From the NCBI GenBank assembly GCA_919902485.1, contig CAKKRB010000023.1, positions 1 through 48,312 on the forward strand: a DNA stretch of 48,312 nucleotides. The letters are read 5' to 3'. This DNA is from Omnitrophica bacterium GWA2_41_15 (lineage in GTDB: Bacteria; Omnitrophota; Gorgyraeia; Gorgyraeales; Gorgyraeaceae). Below, piece by piece: positions 25,753 to 33,303 of the stretch. Each line of letters begins with the position of its first letter. The first letter of the stretch is position 1. A program made the position numbers and the translations under genes. Under the pieces are notes generated by a model. The model saw nothing but the letters and a program-made list of their open reading frames with translations. It had not been told where the DNA came from and did not search any database.

Positions 25753-27303
25753 ATGAAACATCGAGAAACATGGAAATCAAGGATGGGGATTATAATGGCT
25801 GTTGCAGGGAGCGCCATAGGGCTTGGAAACTTTCTCCGCTTCCCTGTGCAGGCAGCTCAGAATGGCGGCGGCGCATTTATGATCCCATATTTTATCTCTC
25901 TTCTCCTCTTAGGTATACCCTTAATGTGGGTGGAATGGACCATTGGACGTTTTGGCGGAGGTTTCGGCCACGGAACAGCCCCAGGCATATTCCACAACAT
26001 GTGGACCAAGAATAAGTTCATAAAATATTTCGGCATAATAGGCATATTCGGGCCCCTGGTAATATTTATATACTATACCTATATAGAATCCTGGACACTT
26101 GCATACGCATTCTTCTCAGCAGTAGAAAAATACAGCCAGGCAACAACACAGGACAGCATGATCTCCTTCCTGAAAGGATTCCAGGGCATTGAAAAAAATA
26201 ATTTCTTTTCCAGCATTCAATGCGCTTACATTTTTTTCCTTATCACGTTCTGCCTTAATATGTTTGTCATATATAAAGGTATATCAGGCGGCATAGAAAA
26301 ATTATGCAATATTGCGCTCCCTGCCCTTTTTATATTCGGGATCATAATAGCTGTAAGGGTATTAACATTCGGTTCTCCTGATCCTTTAAGGCATGATTGG
26401 AACATTGTAAACGGCCTTGGATTTTTATGGAATCCTGATTTCAGCGCTTTAAAAAGCGCTAAAGTATGGCTCGCTGCAGCAGGCCAGATATTTTTTACAT
26501 TAAGCGTTGGCATAGGCGTGATATTAACATACGCGAGCTATCTTAAAAAAACAGACGACGTAGTGCTTTCAGGCCTCACCTCTGTGAGCGCTAATGAATT
26601 CGCAGAGGTCATACTCGGATCTTCCATCATCATACCTGCGGCATTTGCTTTTTTCGGCCCAAGCGAAATACAAACAATCGCAAAAAGCGGGGCATTTAAT
26701 CTCGGCTTTGTCACAATGCCTCTTATATTTGAAAAAATATCGCTAGGCGCAATATTCGGATGCATGTGGTTTCTGCTACTTTTTCTCGCGGGCATAACCT
26801 CTTCCATATCCCTGGCCCAGCCTGCCATAACATTTCTAGAAGATGAATTTAATATCTCAAAGAAAAAGGCTGTTGTTATTTTCGGCATTGTGTCTTTCAT
26901 CTTGTGCCAGCCCGCTATATTCTTTTTGAAAAATGGCGTTGTAAATGAGCTGGATTTCTGGGGAGGCACTTTCTGCTTAGTGTTATTCGCAACTATCGAG
27001 ACCATACTTTTCGGCTGGATATTCGGGATTGAAAAGGCCTGGGAGGAAATACATCACGGCGCAGAAATGCAAGTGCCTAAGATATACAAATTTATAATAA
27101 AATATATAACGCCTGTATTTTTACTCTTAATACTGGGATTTTGGTTCTATCAGGAAGGCATGCCTGTAATATTGATGAAAAGCGCTGCCCAGAGCGATAA
27201 ACCTTATATATTAGGCGCAAGGCTTATGCTTCTGGGAATATTTATTATCCTGGCAATACTTGTAAAGATTGCCTGGCGAAAAAGAAAGGTTACTAAGAAA
27301 TGA
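25753..27303 (+). CDS. Sodium-dependent transporter of the NSS (SNF) family
   Basis: The 516-residue protein has twelve predicted membrane helices and the family opening WKSRMGIIMAVAGSAIGLGNFLRFPVQAAQNGGGAFMIPYF, whose GSAIGLGN and RFP parts form the unwound first helix of the Na+ and substrate site (LeuT fold). It imports amino acids or similar solutes with Na+ at the inner membrane. The 12-helix form with a tiny downstream subunit is like the MetP/MetS methionine and alanine system, so an amino acid substrate is likely. The next ORF overlaps its stop codon. The unusual leader is a palindromic element. Confidence 0.93.
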   Translation: MKHRETWKSRMGIIMAVAGSAIGLGNFLRFPVQAAQNGGGAFMIPYFISLLLLGIPLMWVEWTIGRFGGGFGHGTAPGIFHNMWTKNKFIKYFGIIGIFGPLVIFIYYTYIESWTLAYAFFSAVEKYSQATTQDSMISFLKGFQGIEKNNFFSSIQCAYIFFLITFCLNMFVIYKGISGGIEKLCNIALPALFIFGIIIAVRVLTFGSPDPLRHDWNIVNGLGFLWNPDFSALKSAKVWLAAAGQIFFTLSVGIGVILTYASYLKKTDDVVLSGLTSVSANEFAEVILGSSIIIPAAFAFFGPSEIQTIAKSGAFNLGFVTMPLIFEKISLGAIFGCMWFLLLFLAGITSSISLAQPAITFLEDEFNISKKKAVVIFGIVSFILCQPAIFFLKNGVVNELDFWGGTFCLVLFATIETILFGWIFGIEKAWEEIHHGAEMQVPKIYKFIIKYITPVFLLLILGFWFYQEGMPVILMKSAAQSDKPYILGARLMLLGIFIILAILVKIAWRKRKVTKK

Positions 27304-27398
27304 ATACCTTCGGCTGGTTATTTCTGATTATATCCTGGGGAATTATTACAGCGCTTACCATATTCTGCTTCGCGAGAGTCTTATCTAAAAAGAATTAA
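27300..27398 (+). CDS. metS: MetS-like small subunit of the NSS transporter
   Basis: A 32-residue single-helix protein (MNTFGWLFLIISWGIITALT, then IFCFARVLSKKN). The ATG overlaps the transporter stop as ATGA, so it is translationally coupled. In Corynebacterium glutamicum the NSS transporter MetP needs the tiny MetS protein; size, single helix with W-G motif and basic end, and position all match. The gene is very short, but the coupling and composition support it. Confidence 0.75.
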   Translation: MNTFGWLFLIISWGIITALTIFCFARVLSKKN

Positions 27399-27412
27399 CT
27401 AACCACCCCGGT

Positions 27413-27598
27413 TTACTCTATAATAATAGCTTCAACAGGGCATTCGTCCTTGGACTGTTTTGTGCAATCTTCGCTTGCCGGCGGAACCACTTTCACCTTC
27501 GTAACAGCCTTATCGTCTTTCATTTCAAAGATATCAGCGCAGGTATTAACACACAACCCGCAGCCAACGCATAAATCCTGATCAATACTTACCTTCAT
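27413..27598 (-). CDS. 4Fe-4S ferredoxin
   Basis: A 61-residue ferredoxin with Cys10, 13, 16 (CVGCGLC) and Cys53-Pro as likely ligands of one 4Fe-4S cluster. Cys20 and Cys45 could form the disulfide or second-site pair seen in single-cluster ferredoxins such as those of Desulfovibrio or Thermotoga. It is a low-potential electron carrier. The open frame runs to a TTG at 27610, but the ATG at 27598 has GGAGG at 5 nt spacing. It is convergent with the transporter genes, 14 nt away, and has its own promoter with a structured leader. Confidence 0.92.
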   Translation of the reverse strand: MKVSIDQDLCVGCGLCVNTCADIFEMKDDKAVTKVKVVPPASEDCTKQSKDECPVEAIIIE

Positions 27599-27608
27599 AT
27601 CATCCTCC

Positions 27609-27690
27609 AAATTTGTGAAACAAATTTGATCCTGAGCAAGCCTAATAATGCGATGAATAAGAGCATTATAGGCGAAGCGAAGGACCTATT
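27609..27690 (-). promoter_or_regulatory. Structured leader of the ferredoxin gene
   Basis: Two hairpins fill the leader: one with arms CCTATAATGC and GCATTATTAGG around 27640-27672, and one with arms AAATTTGT and ACAAATTT (27609-27627), which abuts the GGAGG site. The flanks CCTGAGCAAGC and GAAGCGAAGGACC look like remnants of a common intergenic repeat. A regulatory role is possible but unproven. Confidence 0.4.
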
Positions 27691-27706
27691 GCCTAAATTT
27701 TCATCT

Positions 27707-27735
27707 ATAATATATTCAAGCCTATTTATTGTCAA
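27707..27735 (-). promoter_or_regulatory. Promoter of the ferredoxin gene
   Basis: TTGACA (27735-27730), 17 nt, TATTAT (27712-27707) on the minus strand, about 110 nt before the ATG. Confidence 0.65.
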
Positions 27736-27770
27736 CCAATTTCTTGGGTCTTAAATATCTGAAATTGATA

Positions 27771-27799
27771 CTGAGCCCAGATTTATCGGGGCGAATGTA
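27771..27799. repeat. 29-bp repeat with CCCCGAT palindrome, copy 2
   Basis: The inverted copy of 1455-1483 with one mismatch, 6 nt downstream of the ATPase stop codon. Confidence 0.8.
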
Positions 27800-27804
27800 T
27801 ACAA

Positions 27805-28929
27805 TTATTCCGATGCGAATTTCGCGATAAATTCTCCGAACATCAGATCCTGGATAAAAAAACTCCCGTTTTCCATCCTTTTTACAAGCCCTTTTTCTTC
27901 CAGTCTGTAGAGAAAATTCTTTATGTTGGCTATAGGAAATTTTTTTGCCCTTTTTCCCACTATCATCATTGTTGTAAAATCCTTTATTGTAAGCGGTCTT
28001 TTCTCTTCTGCCAATATGCTTAATAAATCCTTTTCCCTGTCGCTTGCCTTTGACAAAAGAAAATCAAAATAATCCCTGCCGAGTTCTTTAAGCGTGTTAT
28101 TTGATGCGCTGTCCCAGGCCCCTGCATTAACAACACCCTCTATCTGGCTGTCGTATAAATGGCTTGCCAGAAGCTGCACCTCATAGGGATGGCCCCCCGT
28201 ATATTCAAATATATTCTTCTTTATGCTTTCTTCAAATTCAACGCCTGTGCCTTTAAGCGTCATATCTATAGTAGCCGTAACCTCTGCAGGTTTAAGATTA
28301 TCCGCATTCAATCTTTTCTTGAAAAACCTGCCTACGGGGTCATGTTTATCAATAAAAGACGCCCAGCCAGCCGGGGTAGAAGAAAGCACAAAAAGAAATC
28401 TGGCGTTTTTAATAACATCCTCTGCGCTTAAAACAGCTCTCAGTATATCTATTGTATTTGAAATCTCTATGAGATTCTGAGTATCGTCCAGAAGCACAAC
28501 TGCCAGTTGCGTATCCAGGGATCTCCAGAGTTCCAGTAAAAACTTTGTAAACTGCATCTGAGGGTTTGATAAAGATTTCCTTTTGGAAAAAAGCTCCAGC
28601 AAATCTTTCTGGACTTTTTCTGTTTTTGGAAAACCCATCAACATTTCTTCTGCAATCAAATGTATTGCATCAAGCGCCTTGTTTTTTTCTGTAAACTTTG
28701 AAATCCCGCAAAAAGCTGCAGGAAAACCTTTTTCCTGGCTTATACGCCTGAATTGTTTCAGAAGAGAGGTCTTGCCAGCGCCCCATTCACCCAGAACTAC
28801 AAGGTGGCTGAGCTTTTCATTTGCAGCATCGCTCAGACTTGATTCAAATACGCCCAATTCCTGGTTTCTCCCGCCGAATATCTTCGGCTCCCATCCTGAC
28901 TGAGGGGTAAACGGATTTGGAGATATCAT
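27805..28929 (-). CDS. AAA/STAND-type ATPase with winged-helix end
   Basis: The 374-residue protein has Walker A GEWGAGKTS (47-55), Walker B LAVVLLDDTQN (142-152), a sensor-like FLFVLSSTPAGW, and a helical lid with YTGGHPYEVQLLASHLYD (like the GxP motif of ORC/STAND ATPases). The last 80 residues form a winged-helix-like region (LSILAEEKRPLTIKDF, FLYRLEEKGLVKRMENGSFFIQD). It looks like the archaeal-type ORC/Cdc6-related or AAA_16 ATPases found in many bacteria. Role unknown: signalling, DNA binding or a regulator. AGGTGAG lies before the ATG. A palindrome separates it from endonuclease III. Confidence 0.8.
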   Translation of the reverse strand: MISPNPFTPQSGWEPKIFGGRNQELGVFESSLSDAANEKLSHLVVLGEWGAGKTSLLKQFRRISQEKGFPAAFCGISKFTEKNKALDAIHLIAEEMLMGFPKTEKVQKDLLELFSKRKSLSNPQMQFTKFLLELWRSLDTQLAVVLLDDTQNLIEISNTIDILRAVLSAEDVIKNARFLFVLSSTPAGWASFIDKHDPVGRFFKKRLNADNLKPAEVTATIDMTLKGTGVEFEESIKKNIFEYTGGHPYEVQLLASHLYDSQIEGVVNAGAWDSASNNTLKELGRDYFDFLLSKASDREKDLLSILAEEKRPLTIKDFTTMMIVGKRAKKFPIANIKNFLYRLEEKGLVKRMENGSFFIQDLMFGEFIAKFASE

Positions 28930-28953
28930 ATAGACTCACCTCTAAACATTACG

Positions 28954-28996
28954 CGTTAATTCACAAAACGAGTATGACTCGTTTTGTGAATTAACG
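28954..28996. repeat. Palindrome of the TTTCACAAAACGAGT family, copy 3
   Basis: A perfect 20-bp stem with loop ATG. Its left part lies between the genes; its right end supplies the final Arg and TAA stop codon of endonuclease III. Confidence 0.95.
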
Positions 28997-29620
28997 GAAT
29001 TTGAAAGCGCTCGGGCATAATTTGCTTATCTTGCACTCTTTGCAAAGCGGTTTTCTCGCATTGCAGATCTTTCTCCCATGCAAAATCAAAAGATGAGAAA
29101 CTATGCCCCAACTCCTTTTTGGGACTATTTTCATCAAATCTTCTTCTATCTTCACAGCATCTGTATTTTTTGTAAAACCTAAACGCTGCGACAGCCTGAT
29201 GACATGCGTATCAACCACGATACCGACTACTATTCCAAAACCGGAAGAAAGAATAACATTTGCTGTTTTTCTTCCTATGCCTGGAAGGCCAGTCAGCCCC
29301 TCCATAGTATCAGGTACCTTGCCGTTAAATTCGCTTAATATCTTCTTAGCTGCCCCTATGATACTCTTTGCTTTGTTCTTATAAAAACCTGTAGAATGGA
29401 TATCTTTCTCAAATTCTTCGAGATCAGCCTTTGCAAAACCGGGGGTATCTTTATACTTTTTAAATAAACCGGGCGTTACCAGATTTACCCTGACATCAGT
29501 GCATTGCGCTGAAAGAATAGTGGCAACTAAAAGCTGCCAGGTATTTTTAAATTTAAGGGCTGTCTTTGCGTCCGGGTATTCTTTTTTTAAAATTTTTATT
29601 ATCTTTCCGATATTTTTCAT
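28991..29620 (-). CDS. nth: Endonuclease III
   Basis: A base-excision-repair glycosylase/AP lyase of 209 residues. The helix-hairpin-helix GLPGIGRKTA has catalytic Lys118, and the catalytic Asp137 is in VVDTHVIRLSQRLGF. The C-terminal cluster loop has Cys186, 193, 196 and 202 (C-x6-C-x2-C-x5-C), binding 4Fe-4S. It removes oxidised pyrimidines. Its start overlaps the TauE stop by 4 nt. The stop codon lies in a palindromic element, so the last residues may not be original. Confidence 0.96.
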   Translation of the reverse strand: MKNIGKIIKILKKEYPDAKTALKFKNTWQLLVATILSAQCTDVRVNLVTPGLFKKYKDTPGFAKADLEEFEKDIHSTGFYKNKAKSIIGAAKKILSEFNGKVPDTMEGLTGLPGIGRKTANVILSSGFGIVVGIVVDTHVIRLSQRLGFTKNTDAVKIEEDLMKIVPKRSWGIVSHLLILHGRKICNARKPLCKECKISKLCPSAFKFR

Positions 29621-29976
29621 TTACCTATTAACATATATATAGAAATAAATAAAAGCATAGCAGCGAATATTTTTTTAAGCACAGGGCTTGGAACTGTTTG
29701 AGCGAAAGTTGCGCCTATAAAACCTCCTATAATAAACCCGCAAGCTATAAATAAGGCTATCTTTATATTCACATCACCTGACTTATAATATTTTATGACA
29801 GCTAAGATTCCTACCGGCAAAAGAAGCGCTGCGAGAGCTGTGCCCTGGGCTAAATGCTGAGAAAATTTAAAAATATAGACAAGAGCGGGGATTAATATTA
29901 TAGCCCCTCCTATCCCAAAAAACCCTGAGGATACACCTGACACAAGCCCTATTAATACGCTTAAAATATTGTCCAT
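29617..29976 (-). CDS. Half-size TauE/SafE-type membrane protein
   Basis: The 119-residue protein has four membrane helices and the family N-terminal pattern VSGVSSGFFGIGGAIILIPAL. Full TauE/SafE exporters have two such halves (about 250 residues), so this one should work as a homodimer. The family exports sulfite, sulfoacetate or other organic anions; the substrate here is unknown. It is coupled to nth by a 4-nt overlap. Confidence 0.82.
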   Translation of the reverse strand: MDNILSVLIGLVSGVSSGFFGIGGAIILIPALVYIFKFSQHLAQGTALAALLLPVGILAVIKYYKSGDVNIKIALFIACGFIIGGFIGATFAQTVPSPVLKKIFAAMLLFISIYMLIGK

Positions 29977-29997
29977 GTTTACTTTATTTATTGTATA

Positions 29998-30006
29998 TGG
30001 TAGATT
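29998..30006 (+). promoter_or_regulatory. Extended -10 element before the FAD-linked oxidase
   Basis: TGG directly before TAGATT, then 6 nt, then the ATG at 30013, with TTTACT 17 nt upstream. The -10 box is a poor match, and no ribosome-binding site is present. Same layout as before era. Confidence 0.35.
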
Positions 30007-30012
30007 ATACCT

Positions 30013-31461
30013 ATGATTATAAAGAGAGACCCTGACATTATCAAGAGTTATTTTGAAGACTATTCAGGCCTTCTGGGCGGCTACGCTGACAAAGTAATAT
30101 TGCCTGAAAACGAGAAAGAAATAAAGGATATCCTGCTTGAAGCCTGCTCTAAAAAAATACCCGTGACAATTTCAGGCGGAGGAACAGGCGTTACAGGCGC
30201 CAGAATACCTTTTGGCGGATGGGTGCTTTCCACGGAAAACCTGGATAAAATCATAGAAATAGATAAAAAATCCTTATCCGCAACCCTCCAGCCAGGCGTC
30301 CGGCTGTCAGGCCTTGAAAATCAATTATCTCCAATCGGCCTGACCTACCCTCCTGACCCGACAGAGCCAAACGCATTCCTGGGCGGCACCATATCCACAA
30401 ACGCCTCAGGAGCAAAAGGTTTTAAATACGGCCCTACCCGCAATTATATAAAAAAATTAAGGGTCATGCTTTCCACAGGAGATATCATTGATATAAAACG
30501 CGGGGAATATTTTATAAATAAAGGCAAGGCATTCCAATTAAAGCTCAAAGATAAAGAAATAAAAATCAATATGCCGGATTATTCAATGCCTGGGATAAAA
30601 ACAGCCGCAGGATATTATATTAAAGATAACATGGACCTTCTGGACCTGTTCATAGGCCAGGAAGGCACTCTTGGCATTATACTTGAAGCTGATATAACGC
30701 TGGGCATAAGGCCTGAAGAAATGATGAGTTTTTTCAGTTTTTTCCCATCGCAGGATAATGCCATTGATTTCGTAAGAGACGCTAAATCCGGACAGGCAAT
30801 GTCCCTGGAATACATGGACTTGAATTCCCTGGACCTTTTGCGCACAAAATACACAAATATACCAGAATCTGCCAGAGGCCTGGTTTATTTTGAACAGGAT
30901 TATAAGAAAGAGTCTGAATCAAAGACAATAGATTTCTGGACGCGCCTGCTTGAAAAGCATAATGCATTAATAGAGGTTTCTTACTTTGCAGACTCTGACA
31001 AAGAAAGAATAAAACTGAAAGAATTAAGGCACGCCCTGCCTGACATGGTAAATGAGATTGTAAGGAAAAATAAAATGCCGAAGGTCGGAACAGACATAGC
31101 TGTACCTGATAATAGGTTCAAAGAGATGTTCGGATTCTACAAAGAAAAACTTACGTCTTCAGATATCAACTACGTGATATTCGGCCACATAGGCGAAAAC
31201 CATATGCATGTCAACATGCTGCCAGAGACAGAAGAAGAATTCAAAAAAAGCCGCCTCATATATATGGATTTTGTAAAAAAGGCTGTAAGCCTTGGCGGCA
31301 CTGTATCAGCAGAACACGGCATAGGAAAATTAAAGCATGCTTTTCTGGAAATCATGTACGGAAAAGACAATCTGAAACAAATGGCAGTTCTTAAAAAATC
31401 CCTGGACCCGTATTGCATACTGGGTCTTGATAACATATTCCCAAAAGAGCTTCTAAAATGA
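30013..31461 (+). CDS. FAD-linked oxidase (GlcD/D-lactate dehydrogenase type)
   Basis: The 482-residue protein has an N-terminal PCMH-type FAD domain with ISGGGTGVTGARIPFGGWVLST (about 54-76) and PPDPTEPNAFLGGTISTNASGAKGFKYGPTRNYIKKLRV (115-155), and a C-terminal domain with FGHIGENHMHVNMLP and GGTVSAEHGIGKLK, the His-rich active site of 2-hydroxy-acid dehydrogenases. It oxidises D-lactate, glycolate or a related 2-hydroxy acid. The 4-nt overlap with a LarA-like racemase gene points to lactate as substrate: the racemase would supply the D-isomer. No electron-transfer partner (GlcE/F or EtfAB) is nearby. Confidence 0.9.
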   Translation: MIIKRDPDIIKSYFEDYSGLLGGYADKVILPENEKEIKDILLEACSKKIPVTISGGGTGVTGARIPFGGWVLSTENLDKIIEIDKKSLSATLQPGVRLSGLENQLSPIGLTYPPDPTEPNAFLGGTISTNASGAKGFKYGPTRNYIKKLRVMLSTGDIIDIKRGEYFINKGKAFQLKLKDKEIKINMPDYSMPGIKTAAGYYIKDNMDLLDLFIGQEGTLGIILEADITLGIRPEEMMSFFSFFPSQDNAIDFVRDAKSGQAMSLEYMDLNSLDLLRTKYTNIPESARGLVYFEQDYKKESESKTIDFWTRLLEKHNALIEVSYFADSDKERIKLKELRHALPDMVNEIVRKNKMPKVGTDIAVPDNRFKEMFGFYKEKLTSSDINYVIFGHIGENHMHVNMLPETEEEFKKSRLIYMDFVKKAVSLGGTVSAEHGIGKLKHAFLEIMYGKDNLKQMAVLKKSLDPYCILGLDNIFPKELLK

Positions 31462-32552
31462 AAACTATCATAGCTGTTCCAGACTTTACGCGCGAGGCGC
31501 ATCTTAAAAAAGTACTGCCTCCTCTTATTCTAAAACTAAATAAACAGGGTTTTCAGAATAAGGATATAGAAATACTTATAGGAACCGGACTTCACAGAGA
31601 ACCTACAAGAAAAGAATTAAAAAGCAATCTTGGGAATATTATAAAAAGGGTTAAAGTATCCTCTCATAACTACAACAACGTTTTCTATCTGGGCAGGTCG
31701 AAAACCCGCATACCGATATATCTTGATAAAAAATTAAAACAAGCTGATTCTATAATAACCATAGGCGTTGTAGAGCCGCATCTTTATGCCGGATACAGCG
31801 GCGGCGTAAAAGTCCTCTCCATAGGCCTGGCAGGAGAAAAAACAATCAATGCCACGCACCATCCAAGATTCCTGGACCATCCAGGCACAAGGATATGCTC
31901 CATAAAAAATAACCCATTTCAGGATTTCATACAGGAAACCGCGTCCTTATTGCCGATAAAACATTCTATAAACATAATAAACAGCAGAAATGGAAAGATT
32001 CTTAAAATATTTGAAGGCCTGCCAAGGGAATGCTTCAAGAATGCTATTCAATATGCATATAAAATATTTGAGAAAAATATACCTGAATTCATAGACGCGG
32101 TTATATGCGATATCCCTAAAGAAAAAGGCGTAAATATATACCAGGCTTCCCGCATATTTAATTATGTCGCGGATACCAGAAGCCCTGTAATAAAAAAAGA
32201 TTCTTTTATACTTGTGAAGGCAGATCTGGAAGAAGGCTTTGGTAAAGGTCTCGGAGAAAAGCGTTTCATGAAAAAAATACTGGAAATGAAAAACCCTGAA
32301 AAACTCATTTCCAGCATTAAAAAATGCGGCTGCCTTGCAGGAGAGCACCGCGCTTACATGGCGGCAAAGGCTCTTAAAAAAGCCAGGTTAGGCTTTATAT
32401 CCAAAAAGGCTTATATGTATAAAAATAAAGGCCTTCCGTTTTTATTCTTTGAAGGCCTCAACGAAGCTAAAAAATATATAAGAAAAAACTTCAAAAATCC
32501 AAAAATATATTACCTCAAAAACGCGTTTACAACTATTTTAACCAAAATTTAA
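31458..32552 (+). CDS. larA: LarA-like nickel-pincer racemase family protein
   Basis: The 364-residue protein is of the LarA (DUF2088) family. EPHLYAGYSGGVKVLSIGLAG has His108 and Lys118, and His134 follows; the spacings of 10 and 16 equal those of His174, Lys184 and His200 in Lactiplantibacillus plantarum LarA. Lys118 would carry the nickel pincer cofactor. GTGLHREPTRKE and VSSHNY may give further active-site residues. The protein is about 60 residues shorter than LarA. LarB, LarC and LarE, needed for the cofactor, are not in the window. It overlaps the oxidase gene by 4 nt; lactate is the likely substrate, other 2-hydroxy acids are possible. Confidence 0.8.
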   Translation: MKTIIAVPDFTREAHLKKVLPPLILKLNKQGFQNKDIEILIGTGLHREPTRKELKSNLGNIIKRVKVSSHNYNNVFYLGRSKTRIPIYLDKKLKQADSIITIGVVEPHLYAGYSGGVKVLSIGLAGEKTINATHHPRFLDHPGTRICSIKNNPFQDFIQETASLLPIKHSINIINSRNGKILKIFEGLPRECFKNAIQYAYKIFEKNIPEFIDAVICDIPKEKGVNIYQASRIFNYVADTRSPVIKKDSFILVKADLEEGFGKGLGEKRFMKKILEMKNPEKLISSIKKCGCLAGEHRAYMAAKALKKARLGFISKKAYMYKNKGLPFLFFEGLNEAKKYIRKNFKNPKIYYLKNAFTTILTKI

Positions 32553-32555
32553 TAA

Positions 32556-32590
32556 ACCTACGCGGTCGGATTTAATCCGACCGCGTAGGT
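32556..32590. terminator. 35-bp palindrome between convergent genes
   Basis: A perfect stem (ACCTACGCGGTCGGATT and complement) 4 nt after the larA stop and 10 nt before the end of the convergent outer-membrane protein gene. On the minus strand TTTATTAAATTTT follows. It probably ends transcription from both sides, though only the minus side has a T-run. Confidence 0.65.
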
Positions 32591-32599
32591 TGAGATGGT

Positions 32600-33289
32600 C
32601 TAAAAATCCCTGCTTATTCCCAAGGAAACCTCCTCCCCATCAATAAAATCGCCCTCTATATTTAACCTTGTATCTTTCGCAAGCAAATAATCCATGCCCA
32701 CCACAGCTCCCCACATTTTTTCAGATTTAATACGTTTTCTATCGTGCTCATTCACCCACTTTATAAAATCCACTGTTCCATATCTAGTTCCGAGATATGG
32801 AACAAAATTACCCGCATTCTTTGATATCAATACAGACCCCTGCCAGTCATCTATTATCACCCTGTGCTTATCATTCCCGATGTCTGCTGTGGGAGGATGA
32901 ACGCTTATGTGCTGGAATCCAGCAACAGTTTTTATGCCGAATTTCTTATTTTCATATCCCTTTATCCTGAAACCATACCCGCCTGCAAAGCCTGTATTAT
33001 AATTAAGATTACCAGGGTTAGAATTATGCCAGGCCACGTCTCCTACTCCTATTTTTCCGTCAAAGCATATCCAGTTAAACACTCCAAGGGAACATGTCAA
33101 AAAATATCTGTTTCCGCTTGTCCCGCCCTGGTGACCCTTAAGGTTCCTGTCCAATAAAAAATCTCCTTGCAACCCCCATACCCACTGTCTCTCCTTCGGC
33201 ACATGAGTGCCATAACATGGTGCTGCATGCGCAACTCCAGCAGATATTGCAATTAAAGCTATGACCGGAAATAAAAATCTTTTAAGCAA
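32600..33289 (-). CDS. Outer-membrane beta-barrel-like protein
   Basis: The 229-residue protein has a signal peptide (1-22, AHA before Ala23) and then alternating hydrophobic/polar strands rich in Gly, Tyr and Trp (RYFLTCSLGVFNWICFDGKIGVGD, GFAGGYGFRIKGYEN, RLNIEGDFIDGEEVSLGISRDF). The protein ends in Phe after an amphipathic strand, as usual for proteins inserted by BamA. No named family recognised. The start codon is TTG, with GGAG 8 nt upstream. It follows the D,D-carboxypeptidase gene by 14 nt, perhaps as the end of the nadE operon. Confidence 0.75.
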   Translation of the reverse strand: MLKRFLFPVIALIAISAGVAHAAPCYGTHVPKERQWVWGLQGDFLLDRNLKGHQGGTSGNRYFLTCSLGVFNWICFDGKIGVGDVAWHNSNPGNLNYNTGFAGGYGFRIKGYENKKFGIKTVAGFQHISVHPPTADIGNDKHRVIIDDWQGSVLISKNAGNFVPYLGTRYGTVDFIKWVNEHDRKRIKSEKMWGAVVGMDYLLAKDTRLNIEGDFIDGEEVSLGISRDF

Positions 33290-33303
33290 GCCTTATCTCC
33301 TTT

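Noticed and set aside
28159..28480. Plus-strand open frames across the ATPase gene
   Set aside because: They are antisense shadows without ribosome-binding sites; the minus-strand protein has clear Walker motifs.
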